Notes: generated by a model not told the origin, from the letters alone. Shown: positions 34,780 to 45,229, counted from the stretch's first letter. The stretch is DNA of 64,000 bases from Agriotes lineatus (GCA_940337035.1 OW679203.1:26793495-26857494), one strand, 5' to 3'. Translations and numbers: made by a program.

Positions 34780-36247
34780 GTACGGTGTAATTAGTCCAAA
34801 AAACGGGCTAACCTCAACATCCAAAGTAAAAGTTTTCCTCCAACTCCAAATTGTTCTATACAGTCCACATATTGTGTGGTAAAAAGTTACACCATTTTAA
34901 GCGTCGGGTTTGGGGGAGGGGGAGGGGGAGAAGTTAGTAAATTAGTAGTTTTTATCAGTTTTTCTTAAATTTTTCGAAAACTATGCGGTTTAGCGCGAAA
35001 AGTGTTATATATAAAAATAATCTACATTAAATTGCGAACAAAAATGGTCCCGTTTATAATCTTGCTAAAGTGAACGGTTCCAGAGTTACCGAGGTAGTAC
35101 GGTGTAATTAGTCCAAAAAACGGCCTAACCTCAACATCCAAAGTAAAAGTTTTCCTCCAACTCCAAATTGTTTTATAGTCCACATATTGTTTGGTAAAAA
35201 GTTACACTATTTTAAGCGTCGGGTTTGGGAGAGGGGGAGGGGGAGAAGTTAGTAAATTAGTAGTTTTTATCAGTTTTTCTTAAATTTTTCGAAAACTATG
35301 CTGTTTAGCGCGAAAAGTGCTATATATAAAAATAATCTACATTAAATTGCGAACAAAAATGGTCCTGTGCATAATCTTGCTAAAGTGTCTGAATTATGGC
35401 GGAGTGTGTGTTGAAACCTTGTAAGGACAATGGTGGTGAACTAATTACTCTGACTAACAAGGCGACAATTTGCTTTAACAAAACACAATCCTGTGATTAT
35501 CACATAGTTCGCACAGTATTCTAAAGACGAACAATAACAAAAATGACAGCAGAACAAAAAAAATTAGTTTCCTTAGTGATGTCATATTTTTTTCAAAAAA
35601 TCTAAAAAATTTCTACATTTACATCCTCCGTAACTCTGGAACCGTTCACTTTAGCAAGATTATGCACAGGACCATTTTTATTCGCAATTTAATGTAGATT
35701 ATTTTTGTATATAACACTTTTCGCGCTAAACCGCATAGTTTTCGAAAAATCTAAGAAAAACTGATAAAAACTACTAATTTACTAACTTCTCCCCCTCCCC
35801 CCCCCCCCCAAACCCGAAGCTTAAAATGGTGTAACTTTTTACCAAACAATATGTGGAATGTATAGAACAATTTGGAGTTGGAGGAAAACTTTTACTTTGG
35901 ATGTTGAGGTTAGGCCGTTTTTTGGACTAATTACACCGTACTACCTCCGTAACTCTGGAACCGTTCACTTTAGCAAGATTATGCACAGGACCATTTTTGT
36001 TCGCAATTTAATGTAGATTATTTTTGTATATAACATTTTTCGCGGTCAACCGCATAGTTTTCGAAATATTTAAGAAAAACTGATAAAAACTACTAATTTA
36101 CTAACTTCTCCCCCCTCCCCCTCCCAAACCCGACGCTTAAAATGGTGTAACTTTTTACCAAACAATATGTGGACTGTATAGAACAATTTGGAACTGGAGG
36201 GAAACTTTTACTTTGGATGTTGAGGTTTGGGTCTAATTGCAGCGTAC
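34780..36247. mobile_element. Foldback element with doubled arms, nested in the LINE
   Basis: This 1468-bp insertion is flanked by TA (34778-34779 and 36248-36249). Ends are gtacggtgtaattag and its near complement. The left side has two direct copies of a 317-bp unit (34780-35096 and 35097 to about 35390). The right side has two copies in inverted orientation (about 35625-35941 and 35942-36247). A unique centre (about 35391-35620) lies between. Each unit holds a G-run (gggtttgggggaggggg, C-run on the right). No coding sequence, so it is non-autonomous. Confidence 0.8.
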
Positions 36248-36249
36248 TA

Positions 36250-36684
36250 GTAACAGTTGCCACGTTGATATCATTTTCAAGACACAAAAACGAGCAATAC
36301 GTGCAGTTTATCCTTAGGCTATTTAGAATCATGTAGAAATGTTTTTATTAATAAAAAAATCTTTACTCTCATAAATCTTTATATTTATAAATTAGCACAA
36401 TTAATATTCAAGAAATTTCCAAATTTAACATGTAACAATGATTTTCATAATTATAATACACGATGTAACGACGAACTTCGTTTGCCTAAAGTTGATATGA
36501 CCTTAATACAAAATGGTGCCCTATATATGGGCATACAAATTTTTAATAAATTGCCTACACATATAAAGAAAACAAATACGTTCGAGGTATTTAGAAAACA
36601 TCTTAAGTTTTGGCTTCATCAAAATAGCTATTATAGTTTAAATGAATTTTTTACAAGTGATGCATCCCAGTCCGTTGCTCGGTA
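36250..36684 (+). pseudogene. LINE ORF2, 3' end
   Basis: Continues the LINE protein after the foldback element: IIFKTQKRAIRAVY, then a 1-nt frame change near 36316, then LGYLESCRNVF and GIQIFNKLPTHIKK, ending at a stop at 36683-36685. The order matches the C-terminal domain of CR1-type ORF2. A noncoding 3' region and the TAAA tail follow. Confidence 0.75.
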
Positions 36685-36829
36685 GGAATACTTTTCATTT
36701 GTTGCAAATGGGCCTTTCCCATACAGCCATTAAGGCTTCTTTGTTTTGTACATATTTGATTTTTTCTTTTGTTTTTTCATAATATATTGTACATACATTT
36801 GGGATATAAATAAATAAATAAATAAATAA

Positions 36830-37521
36830 ATATATTTAAGGGCATTTTCCATAGTGGTTGGTCGTTGACTCCGTATGAATGATCCAAGGGGGTTTCTTAA
36901 TCCACTTAGAAAAGTCTTTAAAGTTAAATTGGTGTACAAGTCTCCTTTAACCTTAATTGTAGCTTCGTCTGTTGTGTTGGTACTTAAATGTGAAAATAGG
37001 GCGGCTCTCATTCTTATGCACGAGTTGTAAAAGTCGATTGGGTTTTCGTGATTTCCTTGTCTGAGGTGTAGTAAATCTTGAAGAAGGCTGTCTTCGGATC
37101 TTCGGTCGCCAAAATTGTTTTTTAAAATTTCTTTGAGTTCTTTATAACTTCCGATGGTATATCCTGCAGTTACTAATACGGCTTGTCCGGTTAGTTTGCT
37201 TTCGATGCCGGATAACAGAAGATGATTGATGTAATCTTCATTGTTGGCAGTTGAAAATTGATTGTAGATGAGATCGGCTGCTTTGAAAAATCTTGCAAGT
37301 TGAGTGGGATCTCCTCCAAACTCGGGAATGGTCTTTAAATATTCGAAATGGAAAGCTGGTACTGCCATTCTTCTTGTGTTTTGTCGTTCGAGTATATTCT
37401 CTTGTACAGCAGCTGTTTGTTGTATCGGCAGGTTTGGTTGCGTGGATGTGTTAGGAATTGCAAATGGATTTATAGCAAGGTTGGCTAGTTGATTGGCCAA
37501 GGTTTCCTCAAATTCAGACAT
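36830..37521 (-). pseudogene. Errantivirus gag, N-terminal part, copy 1
   Basis: Starts at ATG 37521 and reads without stops for about 230 codons (capsid-like part with FEYLKTIPEFGGDPTQLARFF), until the LINE tail at about 36830. It is almost identical to the first part of the gag at 43836. The frame runs on into LINE sequence and stops, so only a truncated capsid could be made. Confidence 0.85.
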
Positions 37522-37855
37522 GGATTTTTATTTAGCGCATTTATTAATTAATTTATTGTTTCACAAGAGTATACAGGCATAAATTAAGTCAACGGACACC
37601 TGTAGTCTCGCTTATATGAAACGGGAATATTGTTTTAAAATATTAAGCGTTCTCCTTAGTTTTCGCAAGAGTATCTTTAGATCTAAATTCTCCTGAGAAT
37701 TTTAAGATCACAAGGTAGCACTTGTCAAAATCAGAGCTAAAACTATATTATTATTAAGGTTTAGCAGTAGTTTAAATTTTATTTCACTTTGTTTTAAATG
37801 GCAAAACTTAATTCTAAAATTTTATCTTCTTGCTGCAAATTGATTAGCGACTTAC

Positions 37856-37878
37856 ATTAGTAGCAGGCAAGTTTTCAT
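37856..37878 (-). CDS. Env leader exon (copy 1)
   Basis: ATG at 37878-37876 opens seven codons plus two bases that encode a short hydrophobic start of a signal peptide. It is followed directly by the perfect donor GTAAGT (37855-37850). The partner acceptor is at 26731. It lies between the primer-binding site and gag, the place where errantiviruses keep the env leader exon. Spliced frame and length agree with exon 2 (558 codons in total). The intron would now include the LINE. Confidence 0.7.
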
Positions 37879-38127
37879 ATTGCTGTTTGGATGCTCCGCT
37901 TCGGCGATTCTTGTCCTCTGCGTCGCGGTGCTGTATTGCTCGGCTTCGGCGATTTTTGTCCTCTGCGTCGCGGGGTTGTGCTGCTCAACTTCGGCGATGC
38001 TTGTCTTCGGCTAGCTGGCCCACTTGGAAGCGATGTCCAGTCTTCACTTGGAACCGGGTTGGATTTTGTTCGATAGTAGACGAAGTGTTAACACACAAAA
38101 TTACGCGAATTTGGGGTAATTTTCTAC

Positions 38128-38145
38128 TATCCGTACGACTGCGCC
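38128..38145 (-). other. Primer-binding site (copy 1)
   Basis: Directly after the LTR, in element sense: tggcgcagtcgtacggat. The first 10 bases (tggcgcagtc) resemble the complement of a tRNA-Ser 3' end, a primer used by several Gypsy-type elements. Intact in this copy. Confidence 0.6.
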
Positions 38146-38379
38146 AGAGATGTTTATTGATTGACGAAAAATAATAAAAAAAAATCTTTTTTATTCAATT
38201 TATTACCTTACGGGTTACAAAGCAAAAATACAATGTTTTATGCACGAAGTCTGCGATGCAACTGAACTAGTGATAACAATTACGTGGGACATCCGTAAGA
38301 CAAGATAAACCCATTATCAGCGTTCTCACATGTGTCGACAGATAATGCGTTTATGCAAGCACGTAATTAATACGTAACA
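38146..38379 (-). repeat. 5' LTR of errantivirus copy 1
   Basis: 234 bp. Matches the 3' LTR except for about two substitutions. Reverse complement of the LTR at 38553 across a 173-bp gap. Confidence 0.85.
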
Positions 38380-38552
38380 CGCGCTTATATTTGTGTGGTA
38401 GTAAAACTCTTAAGGAAAAAGATAAGCCCACTCTGATTGCTATACGACCTCTGAAACGTGACAACGTAATTTTTTCGAAAAAATTGATTTATGCCAAAAT
38501 ATATAAAATTTTTTGCTAATTTCAAAAACTTGGGTTTCATGCTCACCGAGTG
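38380..38552. other. Host segment between the two head-to-head proviruses
   Basis: 173 bp of AT-rich sequence with no gene. It carries a candidate target duplication of each provirus: cgcg at its left end and agtg at its right end. Confidence 0.7.
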
Positions 38553-38785
38553 TGTTACGTATTAATTACGTGCTTGCATAAACGCATTATCTGTCGACAC
38601 ATGTGAGAACGCTGATAATGGGTTTATCTTGTCTTACGGATGTCCCACGTAATTGTTATCACTAGTTCAGTTGCATCGCAGACTTCGTGCATAAAACATT
38701 GTATTTTTGCTTTGTAACCCGTAAGGTAATAAATTGAATAAAAAAGATTTTTTTTATTATCTTTCGTCAATCAATAAACATCTCT
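38553..38785 (+). repeat. 5' LTR of errantivirus copy 2
   Basis: 233 bp, tgttacgtatt to aacatctct. It differs from copy 1 LTRs by an A/T-run length and few bases. The primer site starts right after, tggcgcagttgtacgg, and is cut at 38800 by the Jockey element. Confidence 0.85.
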
Positions 38786-38967
38786 GGCGCAGTTGTACGG
38801 GATTAGTCGATATTTGAATTTCGAGCAGCGAGGTTGTGCTATCGCGCTCCGCGCGTCGAAATATCAAGTGAAAGGCGATTATTAAGTGACCTGAGGTCAA
38901 CGTATGTGATAAAGGGTGAGCTGCATAAAATTAAATTTTACAGTAATCCCATCTACGTAAAGCCACC

Positions 38968-40347
38968 ATGTTTGGTGCTCCAAACATAGGTGTGCAACAT
39001 GTTAATTCGCAAACTCCGTACGAACAACCACAAAACAACTATACGTATCACCAACTCATGCCAACACCGTATCAAATACAATCACAGATGCCTACACACA
39101 TGTCAGCTAAACCAATATTTCCTCATACACAAATGCAAACTTCATCACAACAACATATGCCTCCGCAACAAATGTATTCTACACCCCCGTCAATGCAAAC
39201 TTCACCGCAACAACAAAATTTGTACCAATCGCATATTCAAAGCCAAGAATCTTCAACTCCAATGCAAATTACTAACGAGGGAGACTGGCAGACATCAAAC
39301 TCGAGAAAGCAAAGACGCAACTCAGAACAACCACGCGCCACAAAACAAAAAAAGTTGGAAGACTACTGGCTCAACACACCAGGAACCTCAAACAGATTCC
39401 AAGTACTTGCAGAAGATGACGCCAACAAAGAACAAAATAAACAATTGGAGGACACAAAGCCTCCTCCTATATTTATATATGGAGTAAACAATCTCAAACC
39501 CCTCACAGACATGCTAACAGAGCAGGTTAAAGACAAATATACCATAAAATTAGTGGGGAATACTCAAGCCAAGGTTCAGCTAAACAGTGCTGAAAACTAC
39601 AGTACTGTAATTAAAATTTTAAAAGAAAAAAACACCGAATTTCACTCCTTCCAACTTAAACAAAATAGAACATTCCGAGTAGTCTTACGTGACATGCACC
39701 CCACAATAGATATCAATACCCTTGCTAAGGAAATCACAGAACACGGACACACAGTAATCAGCATCCACAATATTCGACATAGAACCCGAAAAACTCCGTT
39801 ACCTATGTTTTACATCCAGCTGAAACAAAATGAAAACAACAAAAAAATCTATGACATCGAATATCTAATGAACCTTAAAATCAAGTTCGAACCCCCTCAC
39901 GCTAAACGGGAAGTGCTCCAGTGCCTCAAATGCCAGAGGTACGGTCATACCAAAAACTTCTGCTTCAGAACGCCAAGATGTGTGAAATGCGCGGGGGAAC
40001 ACCTAACAAAGGACTGCGAAAAAAAACAGAGAAGCAAAGACGTCAAATGTGTTAATTGTCAAGGGAACCACCCAGCAAATTACAGGGGATGCGAAGTAGC
40101 TAAAGAAATTCAAAGACGAATGTTTCCTCCTTTAAGAAGCAAACAGATGGTCCAACCTGGTATTACATACTCTCAAAGAGCCGCAGAACAAAATATGCAG
40201 CAACAACAAGTCGTCAATCACCAAACTAACCAAAATGTTGGAAATACTCAATCAGACAACAAGATCGAAGCAATGATGATTAAACTAATGGAACGGATGG
40301 ATACTATGTTAAATCTACTCACGACCGTTATAACCAAACTTTCATAA
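38968..40347 (+). CDS. Jockey-type ORF1 (Gag-like, 459 aa)
   Basis: Nucleic-acid-binding protein of Jockey/I-type LINEs. The start ATG 38968 sits in a perfect Kozak context (gccaccATG). The first about 125 residues are Gln/Pro/Met/Ser-rich and probably disordered. The middle has the PRE_C2HC-like fold region (IFIYGVNNLKPL to VLRDMHPT). Then come CCHC-type knuckles: CLKCQRYGHTKNFC, CVKCAGEHLTKDC and CVNCQGNHPANYRGC. The C-terminal end is Gln/Asn-rich with a short amphipathic helix. It ends in TAATG, overlapping the ORF2 start by one base. Confidence 0.9.
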   Translation: MFGAPNIGVQHVNSQTPYEQPQNNYTYHQLMPTPYQIQSQMPTHMSAKPIFPHTQMQTSSQQHMPPQQMYSTPPSMQTSPQQQNLYQSHIQSQESSTPMQITNEGDWQTSNSRKQRRNSEQPRATKQKKLEDYWLNTPGTSNRFQVLAEDDANKEQNKQLEDTKPPPIFIYGVNNLKPLTDMLTEQVKDKYTIKLVGNTQAKVQLNSAENYSTVIKILKEKNTEFHSFQLKQNRTFRVVLRDMHPTIDINTLAKEITEHGHTVISIHNIRHRTRKTPLPMFYIQLKQNENNKKIYDIEYLMNLKIKFEPPHAKREVLQCLKCQRYGHTKNFCFRTPRCVKCAGEHLTKDCEKKQRSKDVKCVNCQGNHPANYRGCEVAKEIQRRMFPPLRSKQMVQPGITYSQRAAEQNMQQQQVVNHQTNQNVGNTQSDNKIEAMMIKLMERMDTMLNLLTTVITKLS

Positions 40348-43034
40348 TGTCACTCTTTCTTAATATAGCAATCTGGAATGCCAACGGCTTGGCGCAGCAT
40401 TGCCAAGAAATCACAACATTCTTAATAAACCATAAAATTGACATAATGTTAATTTCTGAATCACGATTTACTAAACTAAACTATATGAAAATACCAAAAT
40501 ACACTATCTATACAACCAATCATCCAGACGGCACGGCTCACGCAGGAACTGCAATTATAATCAAAACAGCAATAAAACATCACGAGTTACAAAAATACCA
40601 ACAAGAACATCTCCAGGCTACCAGCATCTCGGTAGTATTAAACAATAGAGAGGTCATTATGTCCGCGGTCTATTGCCCTCCCAAACACACAATTAAAAGT
40701 GATCAATTTCAATCATTTTTCAACACTCTGGGGCCTAGATTTATAGCAGGAGGAGATTACAACTCAAAACATCAAGAGTGGGGATCGCGAGTCACTCTAA
40801 CTCGTGGCAGAGAATTACTTAAAGCAATGAGGAATAATAACTTACAGCATTTGTCGACTGGGGAACCAACGTACTGGCCATCGGATCCGCTAAAGATCCC
40901 TGACTTATTAGACTTCTGTGTGGTAAACGGAATAGCAACAAATTACTTAAGAGCAGAAACATGCTTGGACTTGTCCTCTGATCATTCACCAGTCCTAGTC
41001 ACATATTGTACTCAAATAATGAAACCCCCCAGGGCTCCTAAAATTCACAGCAAGAAAACAAACTGGGACTACTTTAGAGAACTGGTGGATGAGAGATTAA
41101 ATTTAAACATTCCACTGAAAACAGCAAGAGATATACATGAAGCCGTAGAACATTTCAACTCTGTTATCCAACAATCAGCATGGGACTCCACACCAGATTC
41201 TCCAGAGCTGGAGGTTCGCGAATCGATCCCTATAATTGTTAAACAAAAGATAGCAGAAAAAAGAAGAATTCGAAGAATCTGGCAAAACACCAGACACCCT
41301 AGGGACAAAACTGCACTTAACACAAAAACGAGAGAGCTAACACAAATACTGCATGAATTAAATAATCAGGGAATTCAAGCTTACTTGACAAAACTAACTC
41401 CCACTGAGGACACTAACTACTCCCTGTGGAAAGCTACGAAAAAGCTTAAAAGACCCCAACTGTACATTCCGCCTGTACGGACACCCGATGGCTCCTGGGC
41501 AAGAAGCCCTGAAGAGAAAGTAAATGCTTTCGCCAACCACCTGCGAACAGTTTTTCAGCCTTATCCCTCGACTTCCTCTGCTGGGGAAGAACGACGAATT
41601 CAACAAGCAGTTGAAAACTACATTCAGTCTGTCGAAAAACTCAAATCTGTTAAAATTGCAGACATAAAAGCAATAATTGCCAACCTAAATCCAAACAAGT
41701 CTCCTGGTTATGACCTGATAACGACCAAAACCTTAAAGGAATTACCCGAAAGTGGCTACAAAGCTTTACAATACTTAAGCAACGCTCTCTTTCGACTACA
41801 AATCTTCCCAGAACAATGGAAAGTTGCTCAAATTCTAATGATATCAAAACCCGGCAAAGACCCGACAGAAGTCACATCATATAGGCCAATCAGTCTGCTC
41901 CCCACATTGTCAAAAGTGTTTGAAAAGCTTATTCTGTCCAGACTGAAACCAATCCTAGAAGAGCGAAAACTTATGCCGAAACATCAGTTCGGTTTTCGTG
42001 AAGGTCATGGTACCATCGAACAGATACACAGAGTAGTGACTAAAATAAACCATGACTTACATCGCAAAAGATATTGTTCTGCAGCATTCCTAGACATTAG
42101 CCAGGCATTTGATAAAGTCTGGCTAAATGGCCTGCTGTTCAAAATCAAAAGCTGTTTACCACCGGGCTATTTTAATATAATCAAGTCCTATCTAAGCAAC
42201 AGGTATTTCCAAGTGAAATTCCATGACAAATTATCAGCCCTGTATCCTATCCACTCTGGCGTTCCACAAGGAAGCGTACTGGGCCCCACACTCTATCTCA
42301 TTTATACGGCTGACATTCCAACTACTAGACAAACCATGATTGCCACTTATGCGGACGACACTGCAGTGCTAGCTTCACACGAAGATCCGAGAACAGCGTC
42401 ACGACTTCTTCAAATCAACCTAAATAAAATCCAAACATGGTTAAACACTTGGCGAATCAAAGCCAACGAAAGCAAATCAGTCCAAGTCACGTTCTCACTG
42501 CGCAAGGAGACCTGCCCTCCAGTTACTTTAAATAACAAACAACTTCCGCAAGTAGACAGCGCTAAATACTTAGGCATGCACCTTGACCGAAGATTAACCT
42601 GGCGAACACATATCTGGAAGAAGCGAACACAACTAGGTCTAAAATACAGGCAAATGTATTGGCTCTTAGGAAGAACCTCCAAACTCTCAATCGACAACAA
42701 GCTACTGCTGTATAAAACCATTCTAAAACCCATATGGACATATGGAATTCAGCTATGGGGGACGGCTAGCAACTCTAACTTGGAGATACTACAGCGATTC
42801 CAGAACAAGGTTATTCGGAACATTGTCAACGCACCCAGATATGTACCAAACTGGGTCTTACAACAAGACATCCCTGTGCCCTCAGTTAAAGAAGTAATAT
42901 TGTTCCATAGTGTTAAATATTGTGATAGACTCAGTGCTCATACTAACGAACTTGCAGTCGACCTTCTAAACCGATCATATGCTAAAAGACTTAAACGGCA
43001 CGATCCACTTGATCTACCAAACCGGTTTAACTAA
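40347..43034 (+). CDS. Jockey-type ORF2 (endonuclease-reverse transcriptase, 895 aa)
   Basis: Target-primed reverse transcription enzyme. The apurinic-type endonuclease occupies about residues 1-225: IAIWNANGL, ISESRF, GGDYNSKHQEWGS and SSDHSPVL. The RT is at about 480-760: SYRPISLLPTLSKVFEK, FGFREGHGTIEQI, FLDISQAFDKVW, GVPQGSVLGPTLYL and YADDTAVLA. A C-terminal region follows with LGRTSKLSIDNKLLLYKTI and IWTYGIQLWG. The start ATG shares its A with the ORF1 stop, an arrangement that suggests termination-reinitiation. Length and motifs are normal for Jockey. The frame is uninterrupted. Confidence 0.93.
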   Translation: MSLFLNIAIWNANGLAQHCQEITTFLINHKIDIMLISESRFTKLNYMKIPKYTIYTTNHPDGTAHAGTAIIIKTAIKHHELQKYQQEHLQATSISVVLNNREVIMSAVYCPPKHTIKSDQFQSFFNTLGPRFIAGGDYNSKHQEWGSRVTLTRGRELLKAMRNNNLQHLSTGEPTYWPSDPLKIPDLLDFCVVNGIATNYLRAETCLDLSSDHSPVLVTYCTQIMKPPRAPKIHSKKTNWDYFRELVDERLNLNIPLKTARDIHEAVEHFNSVIQQSAWDSTPDSPELEVRESIPIIVKQKIAEKRRIRRIWQNTRHPRDKTALNTKTRELTQILHELNNQGIQAYLTKLTPTEDTNYSLWKATKKLKRPQLYIPPVRTPDGSWARSPEEKVNAFANHLRTVFQPYPSTSSAGEERRIQQAVENYIQSVEKLKSVKIADIKAIIANLNPNKSPGYDLITTKTLKELPESGYKALQYLSNALFRLQIFPEQWKVAQILMISKPGKDPTEVTSYRPISLLPTLSKVFEKLILSRLKPILEERKLMPKHQFGFREGHGTIEQIHRVVTKINHDLHRKRYCSAAFLDISQAFDKVWLNGLLFKIKSCLPPGYFNIIKSYLSNRYFQVKFHDKLSALYPIHSGVPQGSVLGPTLYLIYTADIPTTRQTMIATYADDTAVLASHEDPRTASRLLQINLNKIQTWLNTWRIKANESKSVQVTFSLRKETCPPVTLNNKQLPQVDSAKYLGMHLDRRLTWRTHIWKKRTQLGLKYRQMYWLLGRTSKLSIDNKLLLYKTILKPIWTYGIQLWGTASNSNLEILQRFQNKVIRNIVNAPRYVPNWVLQQDIPVPSVKEVILFHSVKYCDRLSAHTNELAVDLLNRSYAKRLKRHDPLDLPNRFN

Positions 43035-43225
43035 GTCCTCTAATTTTTAGGTTAGTTTTGAGTTATAGTTTAATACTTAGGTTAAGTAAATTAATAGAGT
43101 GTTTTCGCTGGAGAACTCTCTTACATGTTCTTTTTCTATTCATATAATTTACTTATTGTTATTTTATATGACAGATTGTAAATCTTCATTGTTAATAAAA
43201 AAAAAAAAAAAAAAAAGTTGTACGG

Positions 43226-43835
43226 ATGGTAGAAAACTACCCCAAATTCGCGTAATTTTGTGTGTTAACACTTCGTCTACTATCGAACAAAATCCAACCC
43301 GGTTCCAAGTGAAGACTGGACATCGCTTCCCAGTGGACCAGCCCAGCCGAAGACAAGCATCGCCGAAGCTGAGCAGCACAACCCCGCAACGCAGAGGACA
43401 AAAATCGCCGAAGCCGAGCAATACAGCACCGCGACGCAGAGGACAAGAATCGCCGAAGCGGAGCATCCAAACAGCAATATGAAAATTTGCCTGCTACTAA
43501 TGTAAGTCGCTAATCAATTTGCAGCAAGAAGATAAAATTTTAGAATTAAGTTTTGCTATTTAAAACAAAGTGAAATAAAATTTAAACTACTGCTAAACCT
43601 TAATAATAATATAGTTTTCGCTCTGATTTTGGCAAGTGCTACCTTGTGATCTTAAAATTCTCAGGAGAATTTAGATCTAAAGATACTCTTGCGAAAACTA
43701 AGGAGAACGCTTAATATTTTAAAACAATATTCCCGTTTCATATAAGCGAGACTACAGGTGTCCGTTGACTTAATTTATGCCTGTATACTCTTGTGAAACA
43801 ATAAATTAATTAATAAATGCGCTAAATAAAAATCC
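43226..43835 (+). other. Leader of errantivirus copy 2
   Basis: Untranslated sequence between the primer-binding site and gag, matching 37522-38118 of copy 1 on the other strand. It contains the env leader exon at 43479-43501. Confidence 0.75.
43479..43501 (+). CDS. Env leader exon (copy 2)
   Basis: ATG 43479 begins seven codons plus two bases of hydrophobic leader, then the consensus donor GTAAGT (43502-43507). The matching acceptor is CAACAG|G at 53679/53680. It differs from copy 1 by one codon. Confidence 0.7.
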
Positions 43836-45161
43836 ATGTCTGAATTTGAGGAAACCTTGGCCAATCAACTAGCCAACCTTGCTATAAATCCATTTGCAAT
43901 TCCTAACACATCCACGCAACCAAACCAGCCGATACAACAAACACCTGCTGTACAACAGAATATACTCGAACGACAAAACACAAGAAGAATGGCAGTACCA
44001 GCTTTCCATTTCGAATATTTAAAGACCATTCCCGAGTTTGGAGGAGATCCTACTCAACTTGCAAGATTTTTCAAAGCAGCCGATCTCATCTACAATCAAT
44101 TTTCAACTGCCAACAATGAAGATTACATCAATCATCTTCTGTTATCCGGCATCGAAAGCAAACTAACGGGACAAGCCGTATTAGTAACTGCAGGATATAC
44201 CATCGGAAGTTATAAAGAACTCAAAGAAATTTTAAAAAACAATTTTGGCGACCGAAGATCCGAAGACAGCCTTCTTCAAGATTTACTACACCTCAGACAA
44301 GGAAATCACGAAAACCCAATCGACTTTTACAACTCGTGCATAAGAATGAGAGCCGCCCTATTTTCACATTTAAGTACCAATACAACAGACGAAGCTACAA
44401 TTAAGGTTAAAGGAAACTTGTACACCAATTTAACTTTAAAGACTTTTCTAAGTGGATTAAGAAACCCCCTTGGATCATTCATACGGAGTCAACGACCAAC
44501 CACTATGGAAAATGCCCTAAAATATATTAACGAAGAACAAAACGTATGGCATTTGCAATCAGGCAATCAAAGCATTGCAAAACCCCATCACAAACCAAAT
44601 GTGAAACAGAAGTCAAATCAGCAAAATTATTACTTCCATCGTCAACCAATGCCAATGGTTCAAACGCAGTATAGACCAATGATGCAGCCCGTTCACCCAC
44701 AATTCCAAGTACAACGCCAACATTTTCCAGCACCAATAAGGACACTTCCTGCGTTACCACCACAGCAATCGTCTACAAAACAATTCCCAGCAAAGCAGTT
44801 TCCATCGCAACCAATTGTTTTTGGAAACCAGAAACCAACAGGAACCAACGTATTTAAGCCTCGAAATATCCAACCTCTCGAGAAGCCTACTCCTATGGAT
44901 ATATCGCGTACTATTAAACAGCCATATTATATTCGACAATCCAATCAACCTAGGAACTTCATTTCCGAAGAACTTTTCTACCATGATCAAGGACCTGTCG
45001 AAACCGAAGTACAAGAAGTAGATAACGCTTATGGACTTGCACCTGACGCTGAATATAATTATTATGAACAATCCGAAGAACACAACAGTTGGATTCCAGC
45101 ATCAGAAAATGACCCCGAACAGGATTTTTCCTTGACCAGCCCGAATAACAACCTGACCTAA
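43836..45161 (+). CDS. Errantivirus Gag (441 aa), copy 2
   Basis: Structural capsid precursor. The frame is complete from ATG 43836 to the TAA at 45159-45161. The N-terminal half is a retrotransposon capsid-like helical domain (FEYLKTIPEFGGDP..ARFFKAADLIYN; LRQGNHENPIDFYNSC). The C-terminal half is Gln/Pro/Asn-rich with several PMVQ/PAL repeats and an acidic Tyr/Asp/Glu tail. It lacks a CCHC knuckle, as errantivirus Gag usually does. pol follows in the -1 frame. The upstream LTR-primer region is interrupted. Confidence 0.88.
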   Translation: MSEFEETLANQLANLAINPFAIPNTSTQPNQPIQQTPAVQQNILERQNTRRMAVPAFHFEYLKTIPEFGGDPTQLARFFKAADLIYNQFSTANNEDYINHLLLSGIESKLTGQAVLVTAGYTIGSYKELKEILKNNFGDRRSEDSLLQDLLHLRQGNHENPIDFYNSCIRMRAALFSHLSTNTTDEATIKVKGNLYTNLTLKTFLSGLRNPLGSFIRSQRPTTMENALKYINEEQNVWHLQSGNQSIAKPHHKPNVKQKSNQQNYYFHRQPMPMVQTQYRPMMQPVHPQFQVQRQHFPAPIRTLPALPPQQSSTKQFPAKQFPSQPIVFGNQKPTGTNVFKPRNIQPLEKPTPMDISRTIKQPYYIRQSNQPRNFISEELFYHDQGPVETEVQEVDNAYGLAPDAEYNYYEQSEEHNSWIPASENDPEQDFSLTSPNNNLT

Positions 45162-45229
45162 TATACGTTAACAATTCGGCATCACCTAAACTACCCTACA
45201 TATACTTACCGGAACTCAACGCAAAACTC

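Larger units (their letters stand above)
31151..36829 (+). mobile_element. CR1-group LINE inserted in gag of copy 1
   Basis: Runs antisense to the virus. It has a 5' region of about 250 bp (31151-31407), ORF1, ORF2 and a 3' tail of (TAAA) repeats at about 36807-36829. The gag sequence resumes on both sides (cttcgtta at 31143-31150, tatattt at 36831-36837). A target duplication is not clear. ORF2 is interrupted by a foldback element at 34780-36247 and resumes after it. The clade assignment (CR1/L2-like) rests on the coiled-coil ORF1, the endonuclease style and the microsatellite tail. Confidence 0.8.
24820..38379 (-). mobile_element. Errantivirus (env-bearing Gypsy element), copy 1
   Basis: Complete provirus-like insertion on the minus strand, with the order LTR-leader-gag-pol-env-LTR read right to left. 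LTRs (38146-38379 and 24820-25053) are 234 bp and differ at about two positions, so it is young. Flanking 4-mers are cgct (24816-24819) and cgcg (38380-38383), an imperfect target duplication. A CR1-group LINE (31151 to about 36829) is inserted in gag. pol and env frames are open; gag is not. Confidence 0.9.
38801..43216 (+). mobile_element. Full-length Jockey-clade LINE
   Basis: 4416 bp with a 9-bp target duplication gttgtacgg (38792-38800 and 43217-43225). It has a 167-bp 5' UTR starting gattagtcg, two overlapping open frames, a short 3' UTR and a poly(A) tail (about 43198-43216). No stop or frameshift in either frame, so it may be recently active. It sits precisely inside the primer-binding site of the errantivirus. 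Confidence 0.9.
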
